Assembly: GCA_030615855.1 (NCBI GenBank)
Contig: JAUWYL010000004.1
Location: 1 to 59,100 of the forward strand
Length of the DNA: 59,100 nt
Reading direction: 5' to 3'
Origin: a bacterium
GTDB taxonomy: Bacteria; UBP18; UBA7526
Shown here: one piece after another, positions 46,666-56,014 of the stretch
Layout: every line of letters starts with the position of its first letter
Position numbering within the stretch: position 1 is the first letter of the stretch
Made by a program: the position numbers and the translations under genes
The notes under the pieces: generated by a model
Databases searched by the model: none
Seen by the model: the letters and a program-made list of their open reading frames with translations, nothing else
What the model was told of the DNA's origin: nothing

Positions 46666-47226
46666 CTACTCTCCTACTATCTTTTTATAAAAAGTAAGAA
46701 CCGTATCTCCGTATCTCTCTTGCCTAATCTGAATTAGTGAGCCAATTTCCTTATCTAAATTAAGGGATTTATGATGTTCGGCAATGACTAAAGTAGTAAT
46801 TTTCAATATATCACTTTTTGCCAGTGCTTGCAAGGTATTTTTTACTAATCTACTTTCGTAAGGTGGATCCAGAAATATGATATCAAATCTCTTCTTTTCC
46901 TTGCTCAGATTACCGATTGCTTTCAGGACATTATTTCGAGGGATCTTAAGACCCTCTTCAGGATGCAAGAAGCCTAAATTGGTACGGATTAATCTTATCG
47001 CAGAAGGATGATTATCAATAAAGATGACCTCTTTCGCCCCCCGGCTTAAGGCCTCAATCCCGATCTGCCCGCTTCCCGCATATAAGTCAAGAAAGCTCGC
47101 GCCAACTACCCTATTGCCCAAGATATTAAATAGTGCCTCCTTCACCCGCATAGGGGTAGGCCTCATCTTAACGCTCTTCAGAGTCTTCAGCCTTCTTCCC
47201 CTAAACTCTCCCCCAATTATTCTCAT
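46666..47226 (-). CDS. rsmD: 16S rRNA m2G966 methyltransferase RsmD
   Basis: MRIIGGEFRGRRLKTL; RPTPMRVKEALFNIL; FLDLYAGSGQIGIEALSRGA; IIFLDPPYE. Confidence 0.95.
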   Translation of the reverse strand: MRIIGGEFRGRRLKTLKSVKMRPTPMRVKEALFNILGNRVVGASFLDLYAGSGQIGIEALSRGAKEVIFIDNHPSAIRLIRTNLGFLHPEEGLKIPRNNVLKAIGNLSKEKKRFDIIFLDPPYESRLVKNTLQALAKSDILKITTLVIAEHHKSLNLDKEIGSLIQIRQERYGDTVLTFYKKIVGE

Positions 47227-47382
47227 CTTCTCCTCTTATATTTTACATTGAGCATTGAACATTTAACAATGAACATTTTGCATTGAACATTGAACATTTT
47301 GCATTTTGCCTGTCTGCCGACAAGGCAGGCACTTTGCATTTTTCATTGATCTATTTTCCCCTTTCCTACTCATAACCCCTGA

Positions 47383-48846
47383 TTAAAGAGACTGAAGAAT
47401 AGTAGCCAAGTTACAATCGGCACAACCTACCTCTTCATTTCCACAGTAGTTGTTAAATATCTGATAGAGAGCCTGCTGGTGCCGGGCGCTATTTATCTTC
47501 TTTCTGCCGAAGAGATGGTGGGTGACAAACTTAGTAATGCGATCATTTCCTGAAGAGGGTTGGGAGGTATAGATGCGGTGCAATATTCCTTCCAGCCCTC
47601 GATCCTTCTTCTTTCGGGCATAGGCAAGCATGGCTGGGATGAGGGCGTTAATGAGAATGATAACTGCCCGCTCCCTTCCGATAAGTCTCACTGGTCTCTT
47701 CTTCCTCCTGCCTCCCCAGCTATAACGGTAGTTCCAGTAATTATCCTCTTCTGGATTAAAGACCCTTAATAGATATTGAAGTAACGCTTCCTGATTGACA
47801 ATAACTTTCTTAAAGAAACTAAAGATATTTCTATTGGAGTACCTGGCTAAGAAATGGCTCATTCCTGCTATCCTCCGGCTGGGAAGGTTGGCCGGCCTCG
47901 TCTGTAGGGGCCTCCATCCCCGGGACTCTATTACGCGAGTCTGGAATTTTTTAGGTATCTTTTCCCAAAGTTCTTTTACCACCTGAAGATACCTTATACT
48001 CTCCCGGTCATATCCTCTTTGAGGCTTTTCGGGAAGTAATCCGGAGACTCCAAAGAGGAATGCCTGAAGGCTTTTCACCTTCTCTTTAGCGGTTACTTTC
48101 TGCATTATACCTCGAATATCCTTAATAGTCGCTTTTTGGGCTAACTCCAGAAACTCTCCCTTTAATCCCCTATATCCTAGGCCAATCATAATCTCTTCAT
48201 AGAGGGACTCTTCCCAGCCAACGCTATCTGCCCTTTTTCTAAAGTATTCTGCTTTCTTCAAAATACGGGCATCCCCCGCTAAGTCGAGAAATTGGGTTAT
48301 GCTCTCTGGATCTACCTCTTTGATCTCTAGATAACAGGGGCCAAAATCAGCGCTACTGGCTAAGGGATACTTCTCTGGACTTATACTTTCTTTAAGTGTC
48401 TCTAAGTCATTAGAGAGATAAGAAGAAAGGATTAGCTGAGGTATTTTTCTACCTTTTATATCTCGAATAGATTTTTTATTTCTATCATCCCAGAGGGCGA
48501 TATGGAGGATTATCTTGTCATAGCGGGGGTCTTTGTGGTGACCGTGACCTTTCCAGTCCGAGGTATAGACGTGGGCCTCGATCTCACCTTTCAATCGTTT
48601 CCCTTCTATCTCTATCTCTGCCTGGCAAAAGTCGGCTCCTTCCCCAGTATTCCACCATCCAGGTGAGATAATCTTTATTCTTTTACCACCTAAGGTCTTG
48701 AGCCTATTCTTCTTGATTAACTGGTCCAGCCAGATGCACCTCACCAGCCTCTCTCTAACTCTCTCCGGTGCCTTTTCTCTTACCAGTAGTACTTCATCCC
48801 ACAAGTGGTAATAACGATCAGAAAAACAATGCCCCTCTTCTCCCAT
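47383..48846 (-). CDS. DUF2851 family protein
   Basis: GWWNTGEGADFCQAEIEIEGKRLKGEIEAHVYTSDWKGHGHHKDPRYDKIILHIALWDD; C-terminal Cys cluster. Confidence 0.78.
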   Translation of the reverse strand: MGEEGHCFSDRYYHLWDEVLLVREKAPERVRERLVRCIWLDQLIKKNRLKTLGGKRIKIISPGWWNTGEGADFCQAEIEIEGKRLKGEIEAHVYTSDWKGHGHHKDPRYDKIILHIALWDDRNKKSIRDIKGRKIPQLILSSYLSNDLETLKESISPEKYPLASSADFGPCYLEIKEVDPESITQFLDLAGDARILKKAEYFRKRADSVGWEESLYEEIMIGLGYRGLKGEFLELAQKATIKDIRGIMQKVTAKEKVKSLQAFLFGVSGLLPEKPQRGYDRESIRYLQVVKELWEKIPKKFQTRVIESRGWRPLQTRPANLPSRRIAGMSHFLARYSNRNIFSFFKKVIVNQEALLQYLLRVFNPEEDNYWNYRYSWGGRRKKRPVRLIGRERAVIILINALIPAMLAYARKKKDRGLEGILHRIYTSQPSSGNDRITKFVTHHLFGRKKINSARHQQALYQIFNNYCGNEEVGCADCNLATILQSL

Positions 48847-49053
48847 CTCACTATTCTTCCTAATAGTTTCTTATTCCCCGTAAAGTCGCTACGCTTCCAC
48901 GGGGCCCTGTACCATATGGTTCAGGACGGGGTAGACCGCGTCCTTTCTTTATTCGCGACCATTCGCGGTGTTTTTTCATTCGCGTTTATTCGCGTTTTCG
49001 CGATGATTCGCGTTCTCGTATTTTCGCTCCGTGCCATTCGCGTTGATTCGTGT

Positions 49054-51180
49054 TCAGCTGATCTCCAATCCTCCTTTGAATTTTGAGAGGAGGCTCTTTC
49101 TTATTAGTCTATGCTCTGGTTTTTTTAGATTGGGATCTTTCTTTATGAAGGTAAAGGCTTCTTGGCGGGCGGTTTCTAAAAGTCTCTGATCTCTTAAGAG
49201 ATTGGCGATTTTTAAGTCCGGTAGGCCATGCTGTCTGGTTCCGAAGAATTCACCCGGCCCCCGAAGTTCCAGATCCTCCTCTGCGATCTGGAAGCCATCC
49301 CCAGTCTCGGTCATGACTTTTATTCTTCTCTTGCCTTCAAATGTCCGAGGAATGGCGAACATCAAACAGTAGGACTGGTATTCTCCCCTTCCAATGCGGC
49401 CTCTCAACTGATGGAGTTGGGCCAGTCCAAAGCGCTGGGCATCCTCAATAAGCATGATAGAGGCATTGGAGATGTCGATCCCCACCTCAATGACCGTGGT
49501 GGAGACTAAGATATTCATCTTTTTATTCTTAAAATCGGTCATTATTCTCTCTTTCTCATCACCAGGCATCTGACCGTGGATGAGTCCCACTCTGAAATTA
49601 GGAAAGACCTCTTCTTGAAGGTGCTTCTGCATCTCGGTGGCTGCCTTTAACTCTTCCATCTTCTCTGATTCTGAGACTAAAGGATAGACGATATATGCCT
49701 GGCGTCCCTTCTTTATCTCATTCTCAATGAAGAGGTAGATATTCCTTCTCTGGCTCTGGGGAACCCAGTAAGTAGTGATTCCTTTTCTTCCCGGGGGCAT
49801 CTCATCCAGGACAGATATATTGAGGTCTCCATAGACAGTAAGGGCTAAGGTTCTTGGTATGGGGGTAGCGGTCATGACTAAGACATCGGGGGTCAGGCCC
49901 TTCTTTCGCAAGGTTGCCCTCTGTAATACCCCGAACTTATGCTGCTCATCGATAATGATTAGCCCCAGTTTGGCGAACTTCGCTGCCTCCTGAACCAAGG
50001 TATGGGTTCCAATGATGATGTCGACCTTTCCTTCCTCTACCTTTTTGCGGATCCTCTTCTTTTCCTTCTCACGCGTGCTCCCAATCAATAGTTCTATCCT
50101 TATCTTAAGAGGGATAAGAAGTTGCTGCAGGGTGAGATAATGCTGTTGGGCCAGGATCTCTGTAGGAGCCATGATCGCCCCCTGATAGCCATCTTCTATC
50201 GCTTTTAGTAGAGCATAGACAGCAACTACAGTCTTTCCGCTCCCCACATCTCCCTGAAGGAGTCTGTTCATAGGTTTATCTTGCTGCATATCGGAAATAA
50301 TCTCACCGATTACCCTTCTCTGAGCAGAGGTGAGTTCAAAGGGCAGGAGTTGGGAGAACTTCCCAATAAGCTCCCCAGGCTTCCTATACCTTATTCCCTT
50401 TCCCACCTCTTCTATTTTTTTCTTCCGTAGAGCAATTCCTAATTGTAGTAGAAAGAATTCATCGAAGACCAGCCTCTTCCGGGCATCCTGATAATTCCTT
50501 CTTATTCTTGGAAAATGGATACTATTTATTGCCTGCGAAATTCTTATTAGTTTATTCCTCCTTCTGATGTCAAGGGGCAAGGGCTCGGGCAAGGAAGAGG
50601 CATATTCATCAAGGACTCTTTTAACAATGGTCCTTAGGTACTTTTGGTTTATTCCCTCTGTCAGGTTATATACCGGAACAATCCTCAAGGTATTAAGTAA
50701 TTCCTTTTCTTCTTCAATTATCTCATAGGCAAAGTTCTTTATCTCTGTCTTCTTATACTTCTTCTCCACTGTTCCGCTTATGGCTATCTTCGTCCCTTCC
50801 TTTAGATATTCTATTAGATAAGGCTGATTATACCAGTCGGCATAGGCGATCCCGGTCCCATCATCAATGGCCACCTTAATGATCTCCAAACCTTTTCTGG
50901 GTCTAATAACACTCCTTACCTTAATTACTCCCGTTATAGTGGCATACTCCCCATCCAAGAGGCCTGCGATGGGCTTGGGGCGACTGCGATCAGAATGAGT
51001 CCGGGGAAAGTAATATAAGAGGTCCTCAATGGTCTCGATTCCCAATCTATTCAGGATGCGTACCCTCTTGGGGCCCACCCCTTTTACATATTGAACAGAA
51101 TCGGATAGTTTGGTCATGGCTTGCCTCATTACAAGTGTAGAAGTAACCAGTAACCAGCGAACAGTAACCAGTAAAAACAT
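49054..51180 (-). CDS. recG: ATP-dependent DNA helicase RecG
   Basis: QGDVGSGKTVVAVYALL; IIDEQHKFGVLQR; TATPIPRTLALTVYGDLNISVLDEMPPGRK; true start probably 51117 (MTKLSDS). Confidence 0.96.
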   Translation of the reverse strand: MFLLVTVRWLLVTSTLVMRQAMTKLSDSVQYVKGVGPKRVRILNRLGIETIEDLLYYFPRTHSDRSRPKPIAGLLDGEYATITGVIKVRSVIRPRKGLEIIKVAIDDGTGIAYADWYNQPYLIEYLKEGTKIAISGTVEKKYKKTEIKNFAYEIIEEEKELLNTLRIVPVYNLTEGINQKYLRTIVKRVLDEYASSLPEPLPLDIRRRNKLIRISQAINSIHFPRIRRNYQDARKRLVFDEFFLLQLGIALRKKKIEEVGKGIRYRKPGELIGKFSQLLPFELTSAQRRVIGEIISDMQQDKPMNRLLQGDVGSGKTVVAVYALLKAIEDGYQGAIMAPTEILAQQHYLTLQQLLIPLKIRIELLIGSTREKEKKRIRKKVEEGKVDIIIGTHTLVQEAAKFAKLGLIIIDEQHKFGVLQRATLRKKGLTPDVLVMTATPIPRTLALTVYGDLNISVLDEMPPGRKGITTYWVPQSQRRNIYLFIENEIKKGRQAYIVYPLVSESEKMEELKAATEMQKHLQEEVFPNFRVGLIHGQMPGDEKERIMTDFKNKKMNILVSTTVIEVGIDISNASIMLIEDAQRFGLAQLHQLRGRIGRGEYQSYCLMFAIPRTFEGKRRIKVMTETGDGFQIAEEDLELRGPGEFFGTRQHGLPDLKIANLLRDQRLLETARQEAFTFIKKDPNLKKPEHRLIRKSLLSKFKGGLEIS
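51143..51177. repeat. Degenerate heptamer array (GTAACCA family, 5 units)
   Basis: GTAACCA GTAACCA GCGAACA GTAACCA GTAAAAA. Confidence 0.9.
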
Positions 51181-51193
51181 AGAATATCAGTAT

Positions 51194-51228
51194 ATCAGAA
51201 CATCAGAATGAGAATTCAGAAGGTCAGA
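51194..51228 (+). repeat. 35-bp repeat, inverted partner at 52561-52595
   Basis: ATCAGAACATCAGAATGAGAATTCAGAAGGTCAGA; 34/35 inverted match. Confidence 0.93.
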
Positions 51229-51334
51229 ATATCAGATTTTGTCTGATTTCTGATAACTGACCCTTTTTATCTGGTATTCTGATTATCTGGTACTCTTTTA
51301 TTTTTACTGTAAACTGTAAACTATGAGAAATTGC

Positions 51335-51363
51335 TTGCAAAAGTTTTTCTTTTATGTTAGTAT
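51335..51363 (+). promoter_or_regulatory. Sigma70-like promoter for rpmB
   Basis: TTGCAA-17 nt-TAGTAT. Confidence 0.45.
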
Positions 51364-51384
51364 TCTTTATGCGGGGGGGGTACC

Positions 51385-51573
51385 ATGAAAGTCTGTGCAA
51401 TATGTGGAAAAGGAATAAGATCAGGTCATAAGATCAGTCATGCCCATAAGTTATCTAAGAGGAAATGGCATCCCAATATCCAGAGAGTAAAGGTAATTAT
51501 GGGTGGTACGGTCAAGAGAATCTATGTCTGCACCAAATGTCTCAAGAGCGGAAAAGTAAAGAAAGCCATCTAA
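51385..51573 (+). CDS. rpmB: Ribosomal protein bL28
   Basis: CAICGKGIRSGHKISHAHKLSKRKWHPNIQRVKV; CTKCLKSGKVKKAI. Confidence 0.95.
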   Translation: MKVCAICGKGIRSGHKISHAHKLSKRKWHPNIQRVKVIMGGTVKRIYVCTKCLKSGKVKKAI

Positions 51574-51664
51574 GACGCGAATTGCAACCGCCGAGACGCA
51601 AAATTTAACTGAAAAACGCAAAAAAGAAAAGGACGTGAATTAACACAACTGAAATTAAAAGATT

Positions 51665-51865
51665 CTATTTATTTTTTAGAAGATTGTTTAAATCCTCAAT
51701 TATTTTTTGAGGATTGACATCGTTAATCCTGGCGATGGCCTCAATAGTTTCTGTCAAGGCTCCCATAGTAAGAATATGCTCCAAGCCATATTTAGTAAAT
51801 ACTCCCCTTGCTTCAGGATGCATCTCCAAGGCTTCGCCAATTAGGGTATATTTAGTAACTCTCAT
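51665..51865 (-). CDS. DUF1858-like small protein lacking cysteines
   Basis: TLIGEALEMHPEARGVFTKYGLEH...IIEDLNNLL. Confidence 0.65.
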   Translation of the reverse strand: MRVTKYTLIGEALEMHPEARGVFTKYGLEHILTMGALTETIEAIARINDVNPQKIIEDLNNLLKNK

Positions 51866-51867
51866 CT

Positions 51868-52380
51868 TTAGAAAATTCTTACTAAGACTAAGATTATCAT
51901 TACTATTGCTAAGATAATCTTGGTGAGGATGCCGCCAATCCTGCCCGTGAAGGTTCCCCAGCCTGCTCGCAATGCCTGAGCAGGTTTTTTCTTTACTATT
52001 AGTTCCATAAGAAAGGCGCCAGAGAAGGCGCCGATTAATAGTCCAATCACTGAACCGACAAGAGGAAGAATTCCCGTTCCCACTATCCCGCCTAAAATTC
52101 CTCCTATAATCGCTCCAATAATTCCTGCCCGAGAAGCCCCAAACTTCTTCGCTCCAAATATTCCAGCAAAGTACTCCATCAATTCTCCAAAGAGAGCGAT
52201 TCCTAAGAGAATCCAGATTAGGGCTTGGGTAATCTGGGCGAAGTGGGTAATTATCCCATATATGAGACTCGCTAAAAAAATGACGAATGTTCCCGGAATA
52301 CCAAAGGGAATGACAATCAGGGCAGCAACTAAGATAATGATGAAGATAACGATTCCTGCGGTATGCATACTTTCTTCCAA
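51868..52380 (-). CDS. DUF456 family membrane protein
   Basis: FGIPGTFVIFLASLIYGIITHF; FGASRAGIIGAIIGGILGGIVG. Confidence 0.82.
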   Translation of the reverse strand: MEESMHTAGIVIFIIILVAALIVIPFGIPGTFVIFLASLIYGIITHFAQITQALIWILLGIALFGELMEYFAGIFGAKKFGASRAGIIGAIIGGILGGIVGTGILPLVGSVIGLLIGAFSGAFLMELIVKKKPAQALRAGWGTFTGRIGGILTKIILAIVMIILVLVRIF

Positions 52381-52446
52381 ATTGGTAGTAGAATATCAGA
52401 TGGAGAAGGAAGGCCAGCTATCAGAGAGGCCAGAATACCAGGATGA

Positions 52447-52556
52447 GGGTGAGTTGTGGGTTATGAGTCGGGTTGTGGGGGTGAGGGTGGGGAACATATC
52501 CCCATCCACACAACACACTACCCGACACACTACTCACTACCCATCCTTACCCTTAA
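52447..52556. repeat. Nested head-to-head dyad (GGGTTGTGGG / CCACACAACACACTACCC)
   Basis: G/T-rich left arm and C/A-rich right arm around AACATAT. Confidence 0.85.
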
Positions 52557-52560
52557 TTAA

Positions 52561-52595
52561 TCTGACCTTCTGAATTCTCGTTCTGATGTTCTGAT
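52561..52595 (-). repeat. 35-bp inverted partner of 51194-51228
   Basis: TCTGACCTTCTGAATTCTCGTTCTGATGTTCTGAT. Confidence 0.93.
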
Positions 52596-52613
52596 GTTCT
52601 GATGCTCTATTTC

Positions 52614-54854
52614 TTATCTTCTTGCTCTCTTCTGCCAGGCAACGAGGATGGGGCTGGCGACAAAGATGGAGGAATAGGTTCCTACGATAATCCCTACTAA
52701 AAGGGCAAAGGCGAAGTCATGGATTACCTCTCCTCCCAGAAAGAAGAGACATAGAACAACGACCAGGGTGGTTAGCGAAGTGAGAAGCGTCCGGGAAAGG
52801 GTCTCGTTTATACTAATATTAACCATAACCTCATAAGGTTCTTTTCTCAATATCTTGGTATTCCTGCGTATTCGATCAAAGACCACAATAGTATCATTCA
52901 ATGAATAGCCCACGATGGTCAATAAGGCAGCAATGATGGGTAGGGAGAACTCCTTTCCCGTTAGAGAGAAAGCACCGATGGTAATCAAGACATCATGGAA
53001 TAAAGCAATTATGGCAGCGATGGCGAATTTTAACTCAAACCTCCAGGCAATATAGATGAGTATCCCGATCAGAGCCCATAACAGAGCAAGGAGGGCTGCC
53101 TTTCTTAGGTCCTTACCCACCTCCGGGCCTACCATCTCCCGTCGCTGGACCTCTTCTAATTTAAAGGCCTGGGAAAACTTACTTACAATAGTAGTAGCAG
53201 CATCTTTAGTGCTTCTGATGATCATTCCCTTGCCAGTATCGAACTGCTGGATGGTACTTGCTCCCAGTCCGATCTCGGATAGGGCTCTCCTTCCCTCATC
53301 CGCATTAATGGGAGAGGTGAATTTTAATTGCACTAAGCTCCCTCCCCTGAAATCGATACCAAAGTTCTTCTTTATTCCCAATAATTTATCCTCTCCCTTG
53401 GTCACAAAAGAAACCAGCCCAACAACAATTAGAAGGATGGAAAAAGCAAAAGCAATCTTGCGCCTATTTATGAAGTCTATTCTGGTGGGGCCGATGAGGC
53501 TTGCCATGGAGAGTCTCTTAAATCTCCTTCTGCTAGTTAAGAATTCGAAGATAGCACGAGAGACTATAAGGGCAGAGAACATGCTGGCCAGTATCCCAAT
53601 GGATAGCGTAACGGCAAAGCCCTTTACTGGGCCGGTGCCGAACTGGAAGAGAACTAGGGCAGCGATTAATGTGGTGACATTGGCATCCATAATGGTTAAA
53701 AAGGCTTTAGTGTAGCCCCCTTCTACAGAAGCCCGGATCGACTTTCCACTCCTCAGTTCTTCTTTCATTCTCTCAAAGATTAGGACATTGGCATCCACCG
53801 CCATACCGATGGTCAATATGATACCAGCAATTCCCGGAAGGGTAAGGGTGGCACCGAAGCCGGCTAAGGCCGCTAAGAGAAGAAGGAGAGTTAGAAAAAG
53901 AGCGAAGTTAGCGATAAGACCTGAGAAACGATAACAAATAAGCATGAAGAGGGCAACCAGGACCAACCCCAGAATAGCTGCTCTTACCCCCTTATTGATA
54001 GAGTCCAGGCCTAAGGAAGGACCAACCGTCCGCTCCTCGATCTTCTCCACAGAACTGGGTAGGGCACCGCACCTCAAGACTACCGCCAGATCCTTTGCCT
54101 CATCCATGGTGAAGCGACCAGTAATGCGAGCTTCGCCACCCGTTATTTTCTCCCTGATTACTGGGGCAGAATAGACTACATCATCGAGGACAACGGCCAA
54201 TTGTTTTCCTACATGCTTCCCGGTCACCTCCTTGAATATTCCCGCCCCCTTTCTGGTAAACTCTAAAGAGACCTCGGGTCGCGCCTCGTAAATCTCTGGA
54301 GCAGCAGTAGATAATTCCCTTCCCGTTAACGCTGGTTCTTTTTCTACTAAGAAGACCCCCTCTTCCTTGCTTTCTGGAATATAGTATCCCGGGGGTATTT
54401 CATTATTCAGTTTGGTTAATAATTTCTCTTTACTATCTGCCCAATCTTTAACTATCTTGAATTCTAAGAGGGCTGTCTTCCCAATGAGTTCTTTCGCCCT
54501 CTCCGGATCCCTTATTCCAGGAAGCTGAATGATGATCCTATTCTTTCCTTGTCTCTGAATCTTGGGCTCTGCTACCCCAAACTCATCGATCCGATTTCTG
54601 ATAATGGTCAAGGCCTGTTCTACAGCGAGATTAGTATCCTTGGCTGATAAATCTTTAGTATCTACTTCTAAGACAAGATGCATCCCTCCCTGGAGGTCCA
54701 GGCCCAGATGGATGGCTCTATCCCTTAATTCCTTCTCTAATTCCCTCTTTTCTGGACTCAATTTATAATACTTAAGGCTGGGATAGAGTTGCCATAGAGC
54801 AAGGCCGATTACCAAAATAATAGCCAATAGTTTAACGAGTCTATTTCTATTCAT
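52614..54854 (-). CDS. secDF: SecD-SecF fusion protein
   Basis: HLGLDLQGGMHLVLEV; TIGMAVDANVLIFERMKEEL; second half GIDFRGGSLVQL, YSLNDTIVVFDRIRRN. Confidence 0.95.
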   Translation of the reverse strand: MNRNRLVKLLAIILVIGLALWQLYPSLKYYKLSPEKRELEKELRDRAIHLGLDLQGGMHLVLEVDTKDLSAKDTNLAVEQALTIIRNRIDEFGVAEPKIQRQGKNRIIIQLPGIRDPERAKELIGKTALLEFKIVKDWADSKEKLLTKLNNEIPPGYYIPESKEEGVFLVEKEPALTGRELSTAAPEIYEARPEVSLEFTRKGAGIFKEVTGKHVGKQLAVVLDDVVYSAPVIREKITGGEARITGRFTMDEAKDLAVVLRCGALPSSVEKIEERTVGPSLGLDSINKGVRAAILGLVLVALFMLICYRFSGLIANFALFLTLLLLLAALAGFGATLTLPGIAGIILTIGMAVDANVLIFERMKEELRSGKSIRASVEGGYTKAFLTIMDANVTTLIAALVLFQFGTGPVKGFAVTLSIGILASMFSALIVSRAIFEFLTSRRRFKRLSMASLIGPTRIDFINRRKIAFAFSILLIVVGLVSFVTKGEDKLLGIKKNFGIDFRGGSLVQLKFTSPINADEGRRALSEIGLGASTIQQFDTGKGMIIRSTKDAATTIVSKFSQAFKLEEVQRREMVGPEVGKDLRKAALLALLWALIGILIYIAWRFELKFAIAAIIALFHDVLITIGAFSLTGKEFSLPIIAALLTIVGYSLNDTIVVFDRIRRNTKILRKEPYEVMVNISINETLSRTLLTSLTTLVVVLCLFFLGGEVIHDFAFALLVGIIVGTYSSIFVASPILVAWQKRARR

Positions 54855-54936
54855 TCTTCCTTTTTCTGGTAAGTATACAAGTTAACAAGGATACAAGTTA
54901 ACCCGAAACTTATCAACTTGTCAACTTGTCAACTAT

Positions 54937-55602
54937 TTAGAGGAGTTTCACTCCATTTATTACCAATTTGAAGTCACACTTTAAGACCTTGGCGGCCCTT
55001 CTGCAGATCATCATTCGGGATAAGAAGATCTCAAAGTATTCCATAACCTGAGAGATCTTGGTATCGATGGTCAGTTCCAGGGCGATGGTCTTCTTCCTCT
55101 CGTCCGCTCTAACGAAGGAGTGCTCTGCAGCATAATTCACTCTGTCATGAATATCAAAGGTGGCTATATTGGGATTTCTCACCCGTGACCTATGGACATC
55201 CGATTTATCTGCGATGACTAAGGCAGCTGCCTGAGGGGAAGGGGGTTCTCCAATCTCTTCCTCATGATTCCCCACCGCCCCCATGATGATTGCGATATCC
55301 TTATCCTCCATCCCCATCTCTCCCAGGATACGGGAGGCTAAGATGGCTGCTGCTTGGCCATGGTTCGTCCTTCCCGCCACATTGCCAATATCGTGCAAAT
55401 ACCCGGCGATAGCAGCCAGTTCTGCCTCATCTTTGCTATACCCCAAGCGAAGAAGGATATTGCGAGCGATCTTTGCTGTGAGGTCAGCGTGGCGATGGCC
55501 ATGCTCTGTATATCCTATGGCCTCTAATTGCCTATTTGCTCCCTCCAGATAGGCCTGCACCTTCTCATTCTTTACCACATCATTCAAGGTAATTTTTGGC
55601 AT
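54937..55602 (-). CDS. HD-domain phosphohydrolase
   Basis: EHGHRHADLTAKIARNIL; AAIAGYLHDIGNVAGRTNHGQ. Confidence 0.86.
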   Translation of the reverse strand: MPKITLNDVVKNEKVQAYLEGANRQLEAIGYTEHGHRHADLTAKIARNILLRLGYSKDEAELAAIAGYLHDIGNVAGRTNHGQAAAILASRILGEMGMEDKDIAIIMGAVGNHEEEIGEPPSPQAAALVIADKSDVHRSRVRNPNIATFDIHDRVNYAAEHSFVRADERKKTIALELTIDTKISQVMEYFEIFLSRMMICRRAAKVLKCDFKLVINGVKLL

Positions 55603-55699
55603 AATTCCCTCCGTAGTTCAGAGATTATAAGGATTAGTACGGAATAGCAAGGATTAGCAAGGATTTTCCCTTCTCATCCCTTCTAGTCCCTGCTTATCC

Positions 55700-56014
55700 C
55701 TATCGTTTTTTGCGATAGGCGATGGCGCTCTTGGAAACCTGAATCTCCAGCTTCTCCGCCACCTTTAAGGTGACCACATCCTCTTTGATTCTCACAATGG
55801 TTCCATGGATCCCACCATTGGTCACTACCTCATCTCCCCTCTCCAGATTCTGTAGCATCTCCTTATGCTTCTTCTGCTTTATCTGCTGGGGTCGGATGAG
55901 GAGGAAGTAGAAGATGATGAAGATTAAGATTATGGGAACGAAAGGTCCTAAACCTCCTATTCCACCAGGGGCCGCCCCCTCTGGTCTGGGCGCCATGGCA
56001 TATGCCTGATTCAT
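55700..56014 (-). CDS. yajC: Preprotein translocase subunit YajC
   Basis: FVPIILIFIIFYFLLIRPQQIKQKKHKEMLQNLERGDEVVTNGGIHGTI. Confidence 0.94.
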   Translation of the reverse strand: MNQAYAMAPRPEGAAPGGIGGLGPFVPIILIFIIFYFLLIRPQQIKQKKHKEMLQNLERGDEVVTNGGIHGTIVRIKEDVVTLKVAEKLEIQVSKSAIAYRKKR

